From assembly GCA_029551145.1 (NCBI GenBank), contig JAKPGA010000024.1, forward strand, positions 1 to 64,000: 64,000 bases of DNA. The letters run 5' to 3'. The notes below the pieces were generated by a model. It searched no databases and had not been told where the DNA came from. It saw only the letters and a list, made by a program, of their open reading frames with translations. The position numbers and the translations under genes are program-made. Positions 1 through 13,167 of the stretch are shown here, piece after piece (the stretch's first letter is position 1; each line of letters opens with the position of its first letter). Source of the stretch: Thermotogota bacterium. Its GTDB lineage: Bacteria > Thermotogota > Thermotogae > Thermotogales > DSM-5069.

Positions 1-8
1 GAACTCAT
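1..8 (-). CDS. 5' tip of a minus-strand gene running off the left edge (product unknown)
   Basis: Minus strand reads GGAGGAG-TATTT-ATG-AGT; good Shine-Dalgarno followed by ATG at 8-6, only 8 nt visible. Confidence 0.35.
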
Positions 9-393
9 AAATACTCCTCCATGGTTCAATTATAGCAAATTTATAACGATAATGCAATATTATTTTATAATTATTGCCATTTCGCAGCGAAAATTATAGT
101 TTCCGAGTAATTGATGCATCCATCCTGTATCCTCAACCTCCTGTAAAAAAGGGGGTTATCTAATCTGGTAACTCAACTATTAGTTTTTGGGACGGTTGAT
201 ATGTTCCCTCAAGCAACAAAAATAAGGGTTTCCTGACATTGCCACATCCGGCAGATCGGCCTCGAGAAAAACTAAATGTCTGGAAGCCCTTTATTTACAA
301 GCTTTTCAGTTTTTTATTTCTCAACCTTTGACATCAATGTGACGCACTCCACATGAATCGGTACCTCAAGATCTAAGTCAGACCGTTGATGTT

Positions 394-879
394 TTGCTGC
401 CAAAACAATCGCTTGACTACTATCTTATGAAATTCAAGCTTCTGTACTGTTATGTTGTGACCCATTGCAGCATCCAAGCCTTTTTGGATGAGGAAATTTA
501 CAACTCTCAGAGATATAACGTCCCTCTTTCCGTTGCAATGGTAAGATTGGGTAATCAAGATGAACTCGCTGTCAGAACGCTGTACGGCTGTGCAAAAAAA
601 CAGGCCAGAGCCTCTGACAAGATCTTTCTTTATGACAAAAGCACCTTGATGGCCTTCTTGCCTTATACACAAATCGATGGTGCAAGGGTTTTTGTCGCAA
701 GGTTACTAAGACGTTCAAGAAGAATAAAAATACCCAAACTTGCTCATTTTCCCCAAGCTGTTTCGGCGGTTTGTCAAATAACACCGCAAATAGCTGATTC
801 CTCAGAACTGATATTGAGACTTGAGGATGCCCTTTCAGAGGCTTTGATGAAAGCTCAGCAGATTGTGGTAGTAGAATGA
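394..879 (+). CDS. Degenerate GGDEF-like domain protein (no GGDEF signature); possibly a 5'-truncated or decayed gene
   Basis: FLDEEIYNSQRYNVPLSVAMV resembles the GGDEF domain N-terminal region; the expected RYGGDEF position reads FLYDKSTLMAFLP; no convincing start/RBS. Confidence 0.4.
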   Translation: MLPKQSLDYYLMKFKLLYCYVVTHCSIQAFLDEEIYNSQRYNVPLSVAMVRLGNQDELAVRTLYGCAKKQARASDKIFLYDKSTLMAFLPYTQIDGARVFVARLLRRSRRIKIPKLAHFPQAVSAVCQITPQIADSSELILRLEDALSEALMKAQQIVVVE

Positions 880-881
880 AC

Positions 882-908
882 AAAGGGCGGTTGTTAACCG
901 CCCTTTTA
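882..908. terminator. Bidirectional stem-loop terminator
   Basis: AAAGGGCGGTT-GTT-AACCGCCCTTT followed by T on both strands, between convergent genes; overlaps the serA stop. Confidence 0.8.
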
Positions 909-1817
909 GATACCAAGTTCTTTAAGAATCCGTTCAACTAACTCTTTACCCACTCTTTCTTGTGCCTGGCATGTGGAGGCACCTATGTGCGGGGTCGCAA
1001 CAACGTTTTGCAGTTGAAGGAGCTTTTTTCTGAGCTCATCCTGCGGTGGCTCGACTTCGAAAACATCGAGCGCAGCTGCATAAACCTTACCGCTAACGAG
1101 TGCGTTGTAGAGTGCTTGCTCGTCGATTACTCCTCCGCGTGATGCATTCACTATTATTACCCCATTTTTCATTTTTTCGATCGCTTCCGCGTTTATCATG
1201 TGCTTTGTCTGTTCATTAAGTGGCACATGCAAGGTTATGAAATCAGAGAATTTGTACAGCTCATCAAGGTTGACCATTTCCACACCCTGAAAACTTGGTA
1301 CCAACGGATCATACGCCAGTACTTTCATTTCAAAAGCAAGGGCTCTCTTTGCCACCTCTTTGCCTATCATCCCAAGACCTATGATACCCAAGGTTCTTCC
1401 GAAGAGTTCGTGCCCTTCAAGCTCTTTCTTGGTCCAAAGCCCTTCCTTCAAGTCCTTTGTTCCTCTGGCTATATGTCTGGCCGCGCTCAGCATTAAGCCA
1501 AACGTGAGTTCTGCAACAGAAACTGCGCTTGCACCCGGTGTGTTCAACACCTTTATACCTTTCTCTTTTGCTGCAACAACGTCAATGTTGTCCAGACCAA
1601 CACCTGCTCTACCAATGATTCTGAGTTTCGTGCCTTTTTCAATGATCTCCCTGTTCACCTTTGTCGCACTTCTAACTATTAACACTTCAACTTGAGGCAT
1701 GAGCTCCAGCAGCTTTTCCTTTTCAAGATGTTCGCTTGTTACGTCGAGCTGAGTACGTGATTTGAGTAAATTCAGCGCCTCTTGATCCAGTGGATCATTC
1801 ACATGAACTCTTATCAT
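906..1817 (-). CDS. serA: D-3-phosphoglycerate dehydrogenase (short form)
   Basis: D-2-hydroxyacid dehydrogenase fold, [16 protein letters not shown] Rossmann motif, [19 protein letters not shown] motifs. Confidence 0.85.
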   Translation of the reverse strand: MIRVHVNDPLDQEALNLLKSRTQLDVTSEHLEKEKLLELMPQVEVLIVRSATKVNREIIEKGTKLRIIGRAGVGLDNIDVVAAKEKGIKVLNTPGASAVSVAELTFGLMLSAARHIARGTKDLKEGLWTKKELEGHELFGRTLGIIGLGMIGKEVAKRALAFEMKVLAYDPLVPSFQGVEMVNLDELYKFSDFITLHVPLNEQTKHMINAEAIEKMKNGVIIVNASRGGVIDEQALYNALVSGKVYAAALDVFEVEPPQDELRKKLLQLQNVVATPHIGASTCQAQERVGKELVERILKELGI

Positions 1818-2959
1818 CCAGCAACCCCCTCACGATAAAATACTTCCATCGCGGCCTTGACACCTTCACCGAATTTCACAGGATAGCCAAGTTCATGCAG
1901 AGTGAATTCAAGAGCGGAAATAGCAGTGATGCTGTCAAACATAGATACATATCCAAGGTGTGCTATCCTAAAGATCTTGTTTGTCAAATGCCCTTGCCCG
2001 CCGGCTATGGTAACACCATACTTGTCTCGCATTATTTTTGTTATCTTCTTGCCGTCCACATTTTCTGGCACCTTTACAGCCGTGCAGACATTTCCAGGTC
2101 GCTTGGAAAGTAATTCAAGTCCAAGAGCTTTCACCGCACTCCTCGTAGCCTCTCCAAGCACTCTGTGTCTGTTCCAAACGTTCTCTATGCCTTCTTCTTT
2201 GAGCATCTTGACGCTTTGATTGAGCATGTATATCATGTTTACGGCCGGAGTCCACGGGTTATCGGGATAATTCTTATCGTAGTACCTCAAATCGTAGTAA
2301 TATTTTGGACACTTGTTTTGCTCAACTAATGCCCAGGCCTTCTTGCTAAGAGTGATGAATCCCAAGCCTAGTGGCATCATAATACCTTTCTGTGAACCAC
2401 TTACAACTACATCAACACCCCATTCATCCATCTTCAGAGGTTCTGCAAGCAAGCCACTCACTTCGTCGGTTACAAGAACGCGGTCTGTGTTTTTTGTGAG
2501 CTCCGCGATAGCCTTCAAATCAATGACTGTGCCTGTGGATGTTTCACTGTGGGTTGTGAAAATAACCTTTGCTTCGGGATGCTTTTTCATCGCTGTTTCA
2601 ATCTGCTCAGGAGTAACTGCGTCACCCCAGTTGGTTGCAATCTCAATCACTTCAATGCCAAAGGCTTGACAGATTTCTTTCCATCTTTCGCCGAACTTCC
2701 CGGAGACCACTACTATTGCTTTCTCACCAGGATTGACCAAGTTGGTTACGGCAGCTTCCATGGCTCCTGTTCCAGACGAAACAAACACGTAGACCCTGTT
2801 CGACGTCTGGAAGAGATATCTGGCTTCATCAAGAGTTTTCTCAATTATCTCGAGAAACTGTGGTGTGTGATGGTGGATCGTTTCCTTTGCTCCTGCGAGC
2901 AGAATGTCTATCGGTACTGGAGTTGGCCCTGGTGCCATGATGTAGTTCTTTTTCAACAT
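1814..2959 (-). CDS. Class V PLP aminotransferase (serine-pyruvate / alanine-glyoxylate family)
   Basis: [10 protein letters not shown]-terminus, [20 protein letters not shown]-lysine region; 4-nt overlap with serA. Confidence 0.85.
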   Translation of the reverse strand: MLKKNYIMAPGPTPVPIDILLAGAKETIHHHTPQFLEIIEKTLDEARYLFQTSNRVYVFVSSGTGAMEAAVTNLVNPGEKAIVVVSGKFGERWKEICQAFGIEVIEIATNWGDAVTPEQIETAMKKHPEAKVIFTTHSETSTGTVIDLKAIAELTKNTDRVLVTDEVSGLLAEPLKMDEWGVDVVVSGSQKGIMMPLGLGFITLSKKAWALVEQNKCPKYYYDLRYYDKNYPDNPWTPAVNMIYMLNQSVKMLKEEGIENVWNRHRVLGEATRSAVKALGLELLSKRPGNVCTAVKVPENVDGKKITKIMRDKYGVTIAGGQGHLTNKIFRIAHLGYVSMFDSITAISALEFTLHELGYPVKFGEGVKAAMEVFYREGVAG

Positions 2960-3026
2960 AAGAACACCTCCTTGGATTCGTTCCGACTGTAGTTTATCAC
3001 GGCAAACTGAGAGTTATGAAAAGCCC

Positions 3027-3078
3027 TTGCATGCAAAATTTTGCATGCAATCTTTTGCGTTATGCAATTTTTTGCATA
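3027..3078. promoter_or_regulatory. Tandem inverted-repeat operator candidate in divergent intergenic region
   Basis: Perfect 24-bp palindrome TTGCATGCAAAATTTTGCATGCAA (3027-3050) plus TATGCAA-TTTT-TTGCATA (3061-3078) overlapping a possible -35. Confidence 0.7.
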
Positions 3079-3100
3079 GCACGTAAAATGCCATTAGAAC
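3072..3100 (+). promoter_or_regulatory. Candidate promoter of the aminotransferase/butyrate operon
   Basis: TTGCAT - 17 nt - TAGAAC. Confidence 0.4.
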
Positions 3101-3161
3101 AGCAAAAGCTATCTACAATCATGTTGGCACGAATTTGATATGCTACACATGGGGTGATTTG

Positions 3162-4397
3162 ATGCAGAACACACAATATCATTTTTCAAAACTCGCTGGT
3201 AAACTTAAATCTTCCATGATAAGGGAATTGCTGAAATACGCCAACGTACCAGGTGCTATTTCTTTTGGCGGTGGTACCCCAGATCCTGAGACATTCCCAA
3301 GGCATGAACTTGCGCAAATCGCTTCGGAAATAATTGAAAAAGAATACAAATACACACTCCAGTACTCTGTAACTGAAGGTGATCCAGAACTCGTAAGACA
3401 GATACTGGTTTTGTTGAAGAGAGTGTACGGTATAGATGGACTTTCCAGTGAAAATATCCTTATAACCGTAGGATCTCAGCAAGCATTGGAACTTGTTGGT
3501 AAGATTCTACTCGATCCGGGTGATTACGTTTTAGTTGGAGATCCAGAATATCTTGGTGCACTAAGTGCTTTCAGAATGAGAGACCCACAATTCTTAGTCG
3601 TCAAATTTGATGATGATGGTCCAGATATCAATATGGTTGAACAAAGGATAAAGGACTTGGAAGAATCTGGCCAGATAAGATATCTCAAGTTCATATATGT
3701 GGTGTCAAACTTTCAAAACCCATCGGGTATCACGACCAGTTTTGAAAAAAGAAGGGCTCTTGTCGAAATCGCACAGAAATATGATGTACTAATTGTTGAA
3801 GACGATCCTTACGGTGTATTAAGATTCGAAGGTGATTTCGTTCCTTCGATGATGAAGATCGGCGGTACTGAAAGAGTAATCCTTCTAAACACTTTCAGCA
3901 AGATCCTCTGTCCAGGTCTAAGGATCGGAATAATTGTTGCAGATAAATCGATCATCAGAAAAGCTGTACTTGCAAAACAAGGCAGCGATCTGTGTAGCCC
4001 GTCACTGACTATGAGGCTTGCGGCAAGATACCTCGAAAGGTACGATGTTCTTGAACAAATAAAAACTGCTGTGACGTTGTACAAGCAGAAAAAAGATGCT
4101 ATGGTGAAGGCACTTGAAGAGAATTTTGGCGATATTCCGGGTGCAAGGTGGACCAACCCACAAGGAGGATTGTTCATCTGGTTCACGCTTCCTGAGGAAT
4201 ACAACACGATGGAGATGTTCGAGTTTGCTGAGCAGAACAAGGTTTTCTACATACCGGGGGAGGCTTTCAGACCACACGATGAACCTTCTTCCTCAATGAG
4301 GATGTCTTTCTGTTTACCATCGATAGAAGGTATCTACGAAGGTGTCAGAAGGTTAAGGGACGCCTTTGAGAAATATAGAGCCTCCAAGGGGTTGTGA
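3162..4397 (+). CDS. Class I/II PLP aminotransferase (2-aminoadipate/branched-chain type)
   Basis: ISFGGGTPDPETFP, VEDDPYGVLRFEG, NTFSKILCPGLRIG; start placed at MQNTQ after GGGGTGA; ORF extends upstream to 3135. Confidence 0.8.
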   Translation: MQNTQYHFSKLAGKLKSSMIRELLKYANVPGAISFGGGTPDPETFPRHELAQIASEIIEKEYKYTLQYSVTEGDPELVRQILVLLKRVYGIDGLSSENILITVGSQQALELVGKILLDPGDYVLVGDPEYLGALSAFRMRDPQFLVVKFDDDGPDINMVEQRIKDLEESGQIRYLKFIYVVSNFQNPSGITTSFEKRRALVEIAQKYDVLIVEDDPYGVLRFEGDFVPSMMKIGGTERVILLNTFSKILCPGLRIGIIVADKSIIRKAVLAKQGSDLCSPSLTMRLAARYLERYDVLEQIKTAVTLYKQKKDAMVKALEENFGDIPGARWTNPQGGLFIWFTLPEEYNTMEMFEFAEQNKVFYIPGEAFRPHDEPSSSMRMSFCLPSIEGIYEGVRRLRDAFEKYRASKGL

Positions 4398-4400
4398 GAT

Positions 4401-5463
4401 GTGTACAAGATTCTGGTCATAAATCCCGGATCAACTTCTACAAAAATAGCCGTGTATGAAGATGAGAAATGCATATTCTCTCAGAAAGTTGAACACAGTG
4501 TTCAAGATCTTGATAGTCATCCAAATTTCATGGATCAACTTCAGTTCAGGAGAAAGAACATAGTTGAGTGCCTTGAAAATTCTGGTTTTCAAAGATCTGA
4601 TTTTTCAGCCATAGCAGCGCGTGGTGGAATATTACCACCGCTTGAAAGTGGTACGTATCTTGTGACTGAGAAAATGGTGCATTATCTGAAGCATCTGTCT
4701 CCAGTTAAGCATGTTTCAAACCTTGCCGCAGTAATTGCTTATGAACTTGCTGATGGTAAAATACCTGTTTACATAACAGATCCTGTTTCAGTGGACGAAA
4801 TGGTTCCACAAGCGAGGTTATCAGGTATACCAGAGATAGAAAGGAAAAGCCTGCTTCATGCTTTAAACATAAAAGCTGTTTGTAGGAAAGTAGCTTCTGA
4901 ATTCAACAAAACTTACGGGGAACTAAACTTTGTAGCGGTCCATCTCGGTGGTGGAATATCCGTTGCAGCCATCGAAAAGGGAAAGATCATCGATGTGAAC
5001 AACGCAAATGACGAGGGACCGTTCAGCCCAGAGAGGACCGGTGAGTTGCCGGTTGGCGATGTAGTTAGAATGTGTTTCTCAGGGAAATACACAAAAGATG
5101 AGCTCAAGAAGAAATTCATAGGAAAAGGTGGACTTGTCGCCTATCTTGGAACGAACGATCTGAGAGAAGCGCTCAGCATCGCCAAAGTTGACAAAAAGGC
5201 AGATCTAATTGTTCAAGCGATGGCTTACCAAATAGCCAAGGAGATCGGTGGCATGTGCGCTATCTTGCGTGGTAAAGTCGATGCAATAGTTCTAACTGGT
5301 GGAATGTCGCATAGCAATGATCTCGTAGATAGGATAAGAGGTTACATTTACAGATTTGCTCCGATTTTTGTGGTACCCGGTGAATTTGAAATGGAAGCTC
5401 TTGCACTGGGTACTCTGCGAGTTCTCAGAGGTCAAGACATTCCCAAGTCATGGGGTGATCCCA

Positions 5464-5471
<8 letters not shown>
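4401..5471 (+). CDS. buk: Butyrate kinase (paralog 1)
   Basis: [52 protein letters not shown] motifs of the acetokinase family. Confidence 0.85.
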
Positions 5472-8090
<2,619 letters not shown>

Positions 8091-8094
<4 letters not shown>

Positions 8095-8321
8095 GAAGAG
8101 CCTACATAGAAATTGACGTTGAAAGATGCAAAGGCTGTGGTCTGTGTATAAATGCATGTCCACAGAGGATAATTAGGTTTTCAGATAAATTCAACAGCAA
8201 AGGGTATCATCCTGCAGAACAATACGACCCAGATGAAAAATGCCCTGGTTGTGGGTTCTGTTATATGATGTGCCCAGACACGTGCATCACGGTTTTCAAA
8301 GCGGTACAACCTGTGAGGTGA
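8091..8321 (+). CDS. 2x[4Fe-4S] ferredoxin subunit of 2-oxoacid:ferredoxin oxidoreductase
   Basis: CKGCGLCINACP and CPGCGFCYMMCP. Confidence 0.85.
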
Positions 8322-9379
8322 TGTATATGAAAAAAGTGATGATGAAAGGTGTAGAAGCAATAGGAGAAGCTGCCATAAAGGCCGGCTGTCGCAACTACTT
8401 TGGATATCCCATCACTCCACAGAGTGAACTCACTGAGTACATGGCTCGGCGATTGCCCGAAGTAGGAGGGAGTTTTCTACAAGCTGAAAGCGAAGTGGCA
8501 GCCGTGAATATGCTCTACGGTGCTTCAAGTGTGGGAAAAAGGGTGATGACCTCCACATCGTCCCCTGGTTTCAGTCTGATGCAGGAAGGGATTTCTTACA
8601 TAGCTTGCGCACAGTTACCAGCAGTTTTCGTGAATGTCGTCCGCGGTGGGCCGGGTTTGGGTGATATTCAACCATCTCAAGGAGATTATTTTCAAGCAAC
8701 AAAAGGTGGTGGACACGGTGACTACAGATTAATCGTCCTCTCTCCTTCGACTGTGCAGGAAGCCACCGAGTTGACGCTGCTCGCTTTTGATCTTGCCGAC
8801 AAGTACAGAAATCCTGTGTTGATCTTCGCTGATGGCTTGCTTGGCCAGATGATGGAACCAGTTGCATTTGAGGAAAAAGAAATAACCTACGACAACAGTC
8901 ACTGGGCTCTTACTGGTTCGAAAAACAGACCACCAAGGCAAGTTACATCCTTTAATATAGACCCTTACGGGCTGGAAAAGATGAACATAGAACTGCAGAA
9001 GAAGTATCGGCAAGTAGAGGCGAACGAGACGAGATATGAGGAATTTCTGATCGAGGATGCCGATATTCTGATCGTTGCACACGGAACGGTTGGAAGAATC
9101 GCAAAAAGTGTAGTAAGAATGGCTCGTGAAGAAGGTTTGAAGATTGGGTTATTCAGGCCGATAACCCTATACCCATATCCCTATGATGCTCTATCGAAGG
9201 CCGCGCAGGAAAAATCTTTGGTTTTAACCGTCGAGATGAGTTCTGGACAGATGCTTGAGGATGTCAAACTTGCAGTTTGCGGAAAAACCAAAATCGAGTT
9301 CTATGGAAGAATGGCAGGAGTCGTTCCAACACCAGAGGAGATCTTCACTCATCTCAAGACTCTGATTAGGGGGCAATGA
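8321..9379 (+). CDS. 2-oxoacid:ferredoxin oxidoreductase alpha subunit (KorA/VorB-like)
   Basis: KGVEAIGEAAIKAGCRNYFGYPITPQSELTEYMA; ATG at 8321. Confidence 0.85.
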   Translation: MYMKKVMMKGVEAIGEAAIKAGCRNYFGYPITPQSELTEYMARRLPEVGGSFLQAESEVAAVNMLYGASSVGKRVMTSTSSPGFSLMQEGISYIACAQLPAVFVNVVRGGPGLGDIQPSQGDYFQATKGGGHGDYRLIVLSPSTVQEATELTLLAFDLADKYRNPVLIFADGLLGQMMEPVAFEEKEITYDNSHWALTGSKNRPPRQVTSFNIDPYGLEKMNIELQKKYRQVEANETRYEEFLIEDADILIVAHGTVGRIAKSVVRMAREEGLKIGLFRPITLYPYPYDALSKAAQEKSLVLTVEMSSGQMLEDVKLAVCGKTKIEFYGRMAGVVPTPEEIFTHLKTLIRGQ

Positions 9380-10137
9380 AGATGGAATTCACAGCCGTAT
9401 ACAAGATGCCCGATTCTTTGAGTAAAAAACCTTTTACTTATTGCCCAGGTTGCCACCACGGGATCGTTCACAGACTGGTAGCAGAAGTAATAGATGAACT
9501 GGGAATAAGAGAAAAAACGATAATAGTTGCACCTGTCGGATGCTCAGTCTTCGCGTACGAGTTTTTCAATACCGATGGGACGGTTGCTCCACATGGAAGG
9601 GCTACCGCTGTGGCTACTGGGATGAAGCGTGCAAGACCGGATCTTGTGGTTTTCACATATCAGGGTGATGGCGATTTGGCTGCAATAGGAACCGCGGAGA
9701 CAATTCACACGGCAAACAGAGGAGAAAGAGTGACGACGATATTCATAAACAACGCAATATACGGTATGACAGGCGGACAAATGGCTCCTACAACCTTACT
9801 GGGCATGAAGACTACAACCTCTCCTTACGGCCGTTCACCTGAAAGAGAAGGCTACCCCGTGCATATGTGTGAGATATTGAAGGAACTCAAAGGTGTAGCA
9901 TTCTTGGCAAGAACAAAGGTAACAACACCAAAGGATGTTCTAACAACGAAAAAATACATAAAAAAAGCCTTCTTGGCTCAGACAAAAGATATAGGCTATG
10001 GCCTTGTGGAGGTTCTGTCAACGTGCCCAACGAACTGGGGCATGCCTCCAATAAAAGCCATGCAGTGGCTTGAACAGAATATGGTGGTAGAATATCCTCT
10101 TGGTGTCTTCGTGGACAAGGTTGGTGAAGAGAAATGA
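9376..10137 (+). CDS. 2-oxoacid:ferredoxin oxidoreductase beta (TPP) subunit (KorB/VorA-like)
   Basis: FTYCPGCHHGIVHRL, YQGDGDLAAIGTAETIHTANR TPP-binding motif. Confidence 0.85.
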   Translation: MKMEFTAVYKMPDSLSKKPFTYCPGCHHGIVHRLVAEVIDELGIREKTIIVAPVGCSVFAYEFFNTDGTVAPHGRATAVATGMKRARPDLVVFTYQGDGDLAAIGTAETIHTANRGERVTTIFINNAIYGMTGGQMAPTTLLGMKTTTSPYGRSPEREGYPVHMCEILKELKGVAFLARTKVTTPKDVLTTKKYIKKAFLAQTKDIGYGLVEVLSTCPTNWGMPPIKAMQWLEQNMVVEYPLGVFVDKVGEEK

Positions 10138-10673
10138 TGCACAGCATAATCTTCGCCGGTTTTGGTGGACAAGGAGTCATGTTGATGGGCCAGGTTCTTG
10201 CTCAGGCTGGCATGAGCGAGAACAAATACGTGACCTGGTTTCCATCCTATGGTCCCGAAATGCGTGGAGGAACGGCGAACTGTACCGTGGTCGTGAGTGA
10301 AGAGCCTGTGGCTTCACCTGTCGTAGAGATGCCAACCGAAGTTGTGGCAATGAATATACCTTCTCTTTTGAAATTCGAACCAAAGGTTCAAAAGAATGGT
10401 TGTTTGTTCATCAATATCTCGGTCGTCGATAGAAAACCACAAAGATCTGATATCAGGGTCTACGAGATACCTGCGAACGATATCGCTGAGAGGATAGGAA
10501 ACCTCAAGGTTGCCAACATGGTAATGCTTGGTAGCTTTGTCCAAGTTACAAAGTGTGTGAGTATAGATTCACTGATCGAGGCAATGAAGTACAAACTTTC
10601 GGCAAGAAGCTCAGAGATTATAGATTTGAACACAAAAGCGATCTTTGAAGGTGCAAAACACGTAGGCGGATAA
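10134..10673 (+). CDS. 2-oxoacid:ferredoxin oxidoreductase gamma subunit (KorC/VorC-like)
   Basis: [37 protein letters not shown]. Confidence 0.85.
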   Translation: MMHSIIFAGFGGQGVMLMGQVLAQAGMSENKYVTWFPSYGPEMRGGTANCTVVVSEEPVASPVVEMPTEVVAMNIPSLLKFEPKVQKNGCLFINISVVDRKPQRSDIRVYEIPANDIAERIGNLKVANMVMLGSFVQVTKCVSIDSLIEAMKYKLSARSSEIIDLNTKAIFEGAKHVGG

Positions 10674-10690
10674 AATAGACCCACCCATTG

Positions 10691-10716
10691 GCCGGAGCCA
10701 AGCTCCGGCATTTTTT
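10691..10716. terminator. Rho-independent terminator
   Basis: GCCGGAGC-CAA-GCTCCGGC followed by ATTTTTT. Confidence 0.85.
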
Positions 10717-11494
10717 ATGGCTCGTAGATCATCTTTACCGTCATACCACCATCGACTGTGAAATTAACACCAGTTATGAAGCCTGATTTCTCATCGTCTG
10801 CAAGGAATAAACACAAATTCGCTATGTCCACTGGATCCCCTACTCTGCCAGCAGGGTGCTGTGAATGATCAACAGGTCGCAGCTGAGGATCTCTTCTGAG
10901 CTCTCTCTTTTTCCACAGAGCGGTCTCTATCCAACCCGGACTTATACACACCACTCTTATTCGATGTTTTGCAAGACTCAAGGCAAGGGAATGGGTCAAA
11001 GCAACAACGCCACCTTTTGACGCCGAATACGGTTCAGTGTCTGGTTCTGACTGAAATGCCCTTGTGCTTGCTATGTTTATGATTACTCCACCCCCATTCT
11101 CGATCATCCACTGTGCACAATACCTGGAACAAAGATATGGACCGGTTAAATTTACCTGTATGACCCTGTTCCATTCATCGAGAGTCCTTTCAAAAATACT
11201 CTTGGTTGAACTGATTGCAGCATTGTTGACAAGAACATCTATCCTGCCATAAATCTCAACCGTCCTTTCGACCATGGCTTTGACAGAGTTTTCATCTGCC
11301 ACATCGGTTTTTACAAAGCTAACTTCAAAGCCTTTGCTTCTCAGCATCGTCTCTCTTTCGAATCCAGCTTCTTCATCAATCTCTGCCAGCACAACTTTCA
11401 TACCGTTACTACAGAAACCATGGGCAATCGCAGCACCTATGCCTTGGCCGGCTCCAGTAACTATGGCCACTTTACCATTGAGCATTCTCAACAC
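10715..11494 (-). CDS. Short-chain dehydrogenase/reductase
   Basis: GKVAIVTGAGQGIGAAIA, YSASKGGVVALTHS, GVNFTVDGGMTV. Confidence 0.85.
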   Translation of the reverse strand: MLRMLNGKVAIVTGAGQGIGAAIAHGFCSNGMKVVLAEIDEEAGFERETMLRSKGFEVSFVKTDVADENSVKAMVERTVEIYGRIDVLVNNAAISSTKSIFERTLDEWNRVIQVNLTGPYLCSRYCAQWMIENGGGVIINIASTRAFQSEPDTEPYSASKGGVVALTHSLALSLAKHRIRVVCISPGWIETALWKKRELRRDPQLRPVDHSQHPAGRVGDPVDIANLCLFLADDEKSGFITGVNFTVDGGMTVKMIYEP

Positions 11495-11497
11495 CCC

Positions 11498-12304
11498 TCA
11501 TAGCAATTTCGCGAGTTTCTCATACGATATCTGTGCTATTTGCTTTGAGTCGAGTTTCCAATATTCTTCATTGAAAAGCTCTACAGAAATCACACCACTA
11601 TAACCGATCTTTCTGAGTGTTTTGATGAAATCACTAAGCGGTAGTATACCATCTGTGGGCATGACTCTGTCTGAATCCTGAACTTGTCTTTTTTCGATCT
11701 TTGGAAGGTCATTGATGTGTACTATGAGTATAGTCGAGGGGTCTGTATTTTCCACGTCTTTGAGTGTTGATCCACCAGCAAAAAGATGACAAGTGTCGAT
11801 CACAAGGCCCACGTTCTTTCGACCCACACTTTCAACTATCTGTCTTGCGAGATTCAGATTGTTGACAGAGCAGTTCCTGAACCCGAGAAACTCAAAGGCA
11901 AGCTTGATCTCATAGTGGTCGGCTAATTTCGAGAATTCCTTCAAAGTTCCTACTGTTTCTTTCTTAATCTCTTCCTGTGATAGTTCTTGTTGAATAAAAC
12001 CTGGAACGACAATCAGAACCTTGGCACGTACATCCTGCGCCAGTGTACAGAGCATTTCACATTCTTCGAGTTTCTCCTTGAAATCTCTACTGAAAGTCGC
12101 TTGCTCAAGAGAATTGATAGAATAAGGTTCGATCCCATGTTTTACAAAGTTACTCAGTATATCTGCCATGCTGTGGTTTTTGAGGGCTTCAAACAACTTT
12201 GTCTTCCAAATCTCAAGTACATCAAATCCAGCTTCACTGGCTGAAACAATGTCACTGAGAAGGTCATATTTCATGGATGTGGCACCATTGAAACCTGTTA
12301 GCAT
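11498..12304 (-). CDS. Sugar phosphate isomerase/epimerase (xylose-isomerase-like TIM barrel)
   Basis: AP-endonuclease-2-type TIM barrel; NVGLVIDTCHLFAGGST, HINDLP; start at MLTGFNG after GGGGG; ORF runs to 12343. Confidence 0.75.
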   Translation of the reverse strand: MLTGFNGATSMKYDLLSDIVSASEAGFDVLEIWKTKLFEALKNHSMADILSNFVKHGIEPYSINSLEQATFSRDFKEKLEECEMLCTLAQDVRAKVLIVVPGFIQQELSQEEIKKETVGTLKEFSKLADHYEIKLAFEFLGFRNCSVNNLNLARQIVESVGRKNVGLVIDTCHLFAGGSTLKDVENTDPSTILIVHINDLPKIEKRQVQDSDRVMPTDGILPLSDFIKTLRKIGYSGVISVELFNEEYWKLDSKQIAQISYEKLAKLL

Positions 12305-12414
12305 AAATCCACCACCCCCATATCCACTACTAGTGAAAGGCACTGATTTCTTAGAGCTAATATTATCACAAATCGGAAGGTCTTTCTAATATAATTTTAC
12401 TGGGAGGAAAAAAG

Positions 12415-13167
12415 ATGAGAATAGTCTTCCTTGGTACAGCTGCAGCTGTTTCGACCTCAAATAGAGATAACACATCTCTTCTTGTGGATGATTTTCTCAT
12501 AGACTGCCCTGGCAGTGCATTTGGAAAAATGAAAAAGATTGGTTATGATCCACTAAAACTCAAAGGTGTGATCATAACGCATGGGCATGTTGATCATATT
12601 TATGGATTACCTTCATTGATCGAGATGCTTCGACTTTCGGCAAGAAAAGAACCTCTGAAAATCTACGTGGGTGAGTATTTTCATGAACTGGTCAAGCTTC
12701 AGCTTGAAATACATGGCCTTCTGCATCAGGAAAATGGTTTTGAGATCAATCTAAAACCCGTGAGTTATGATAAGCAACTATTGATTGAAGATCAAAGGAT
12801 ATCAATTGAGGTCTTCCCTGTGAAACATTCTGTTCCTAACATTGGTTTGAAGATTAGATCTACTGAGTCAGTCGTTATCTATACCAGCGACACCGAATCT
12901 TGCGAAAATCTCATTGATGTTTTCTGCAAAGCGGATCTTCTGATACATGAATCGACATGTAGTTATCTTTATTCAAGGCGAGTTGAAGGACATATCTGTG
13001 CAGAAGATGCGGCAAGGCTCTCACAGTTATCAGATGTGAGGACGCTGTGTTTAGTTCATGTTGGTCCAGAGATAGATGGCAACGAGCAGAGGTTACTTGA
13101 AGAACTCAAAAAGTACTTTCTTGGGCAGATCTTTATTCCCAATGACTTTGATAGAATTATCATGTGA
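12415..13167 (+). CDS. MBL-fold metal-dependent hydrolase (RNase Z-like fold)
   Basis: ITHGHVDHIYGLPSL (variant HxHxDH), YTSDTESCENLID, LIHESTC. Confidence 0.75.
   Translation: MRIVFLGTAAAVSTSNRDNTSLLVDDFLIDCPGSAFGKMKKIGYDPLKLKGVIITHGHVDHIYGLPSLIEMLRLSARKEPLKIYVGEYFHELVKLQLEIHGLLHQENGFEINLKPVSYDKQLLIEDQRISIEVFPVKHSVPNIGLKIRSTESVVIYTSDTESCENLIDVFCKADLLIHESTCSYLYSRRVEGHICAEDAARLSQLSDVRTLCLVHVGPEIDGNEQRLLEELKKYFLGQIFIPNDFDRIIM

Noticed and set aside
8240-8320. N-terminal extension of the KorA-like ORF
   Set aside because: Overlaps the ferredoxin gene in another frame; conserved start is MYMKKVMMKG at 8321.
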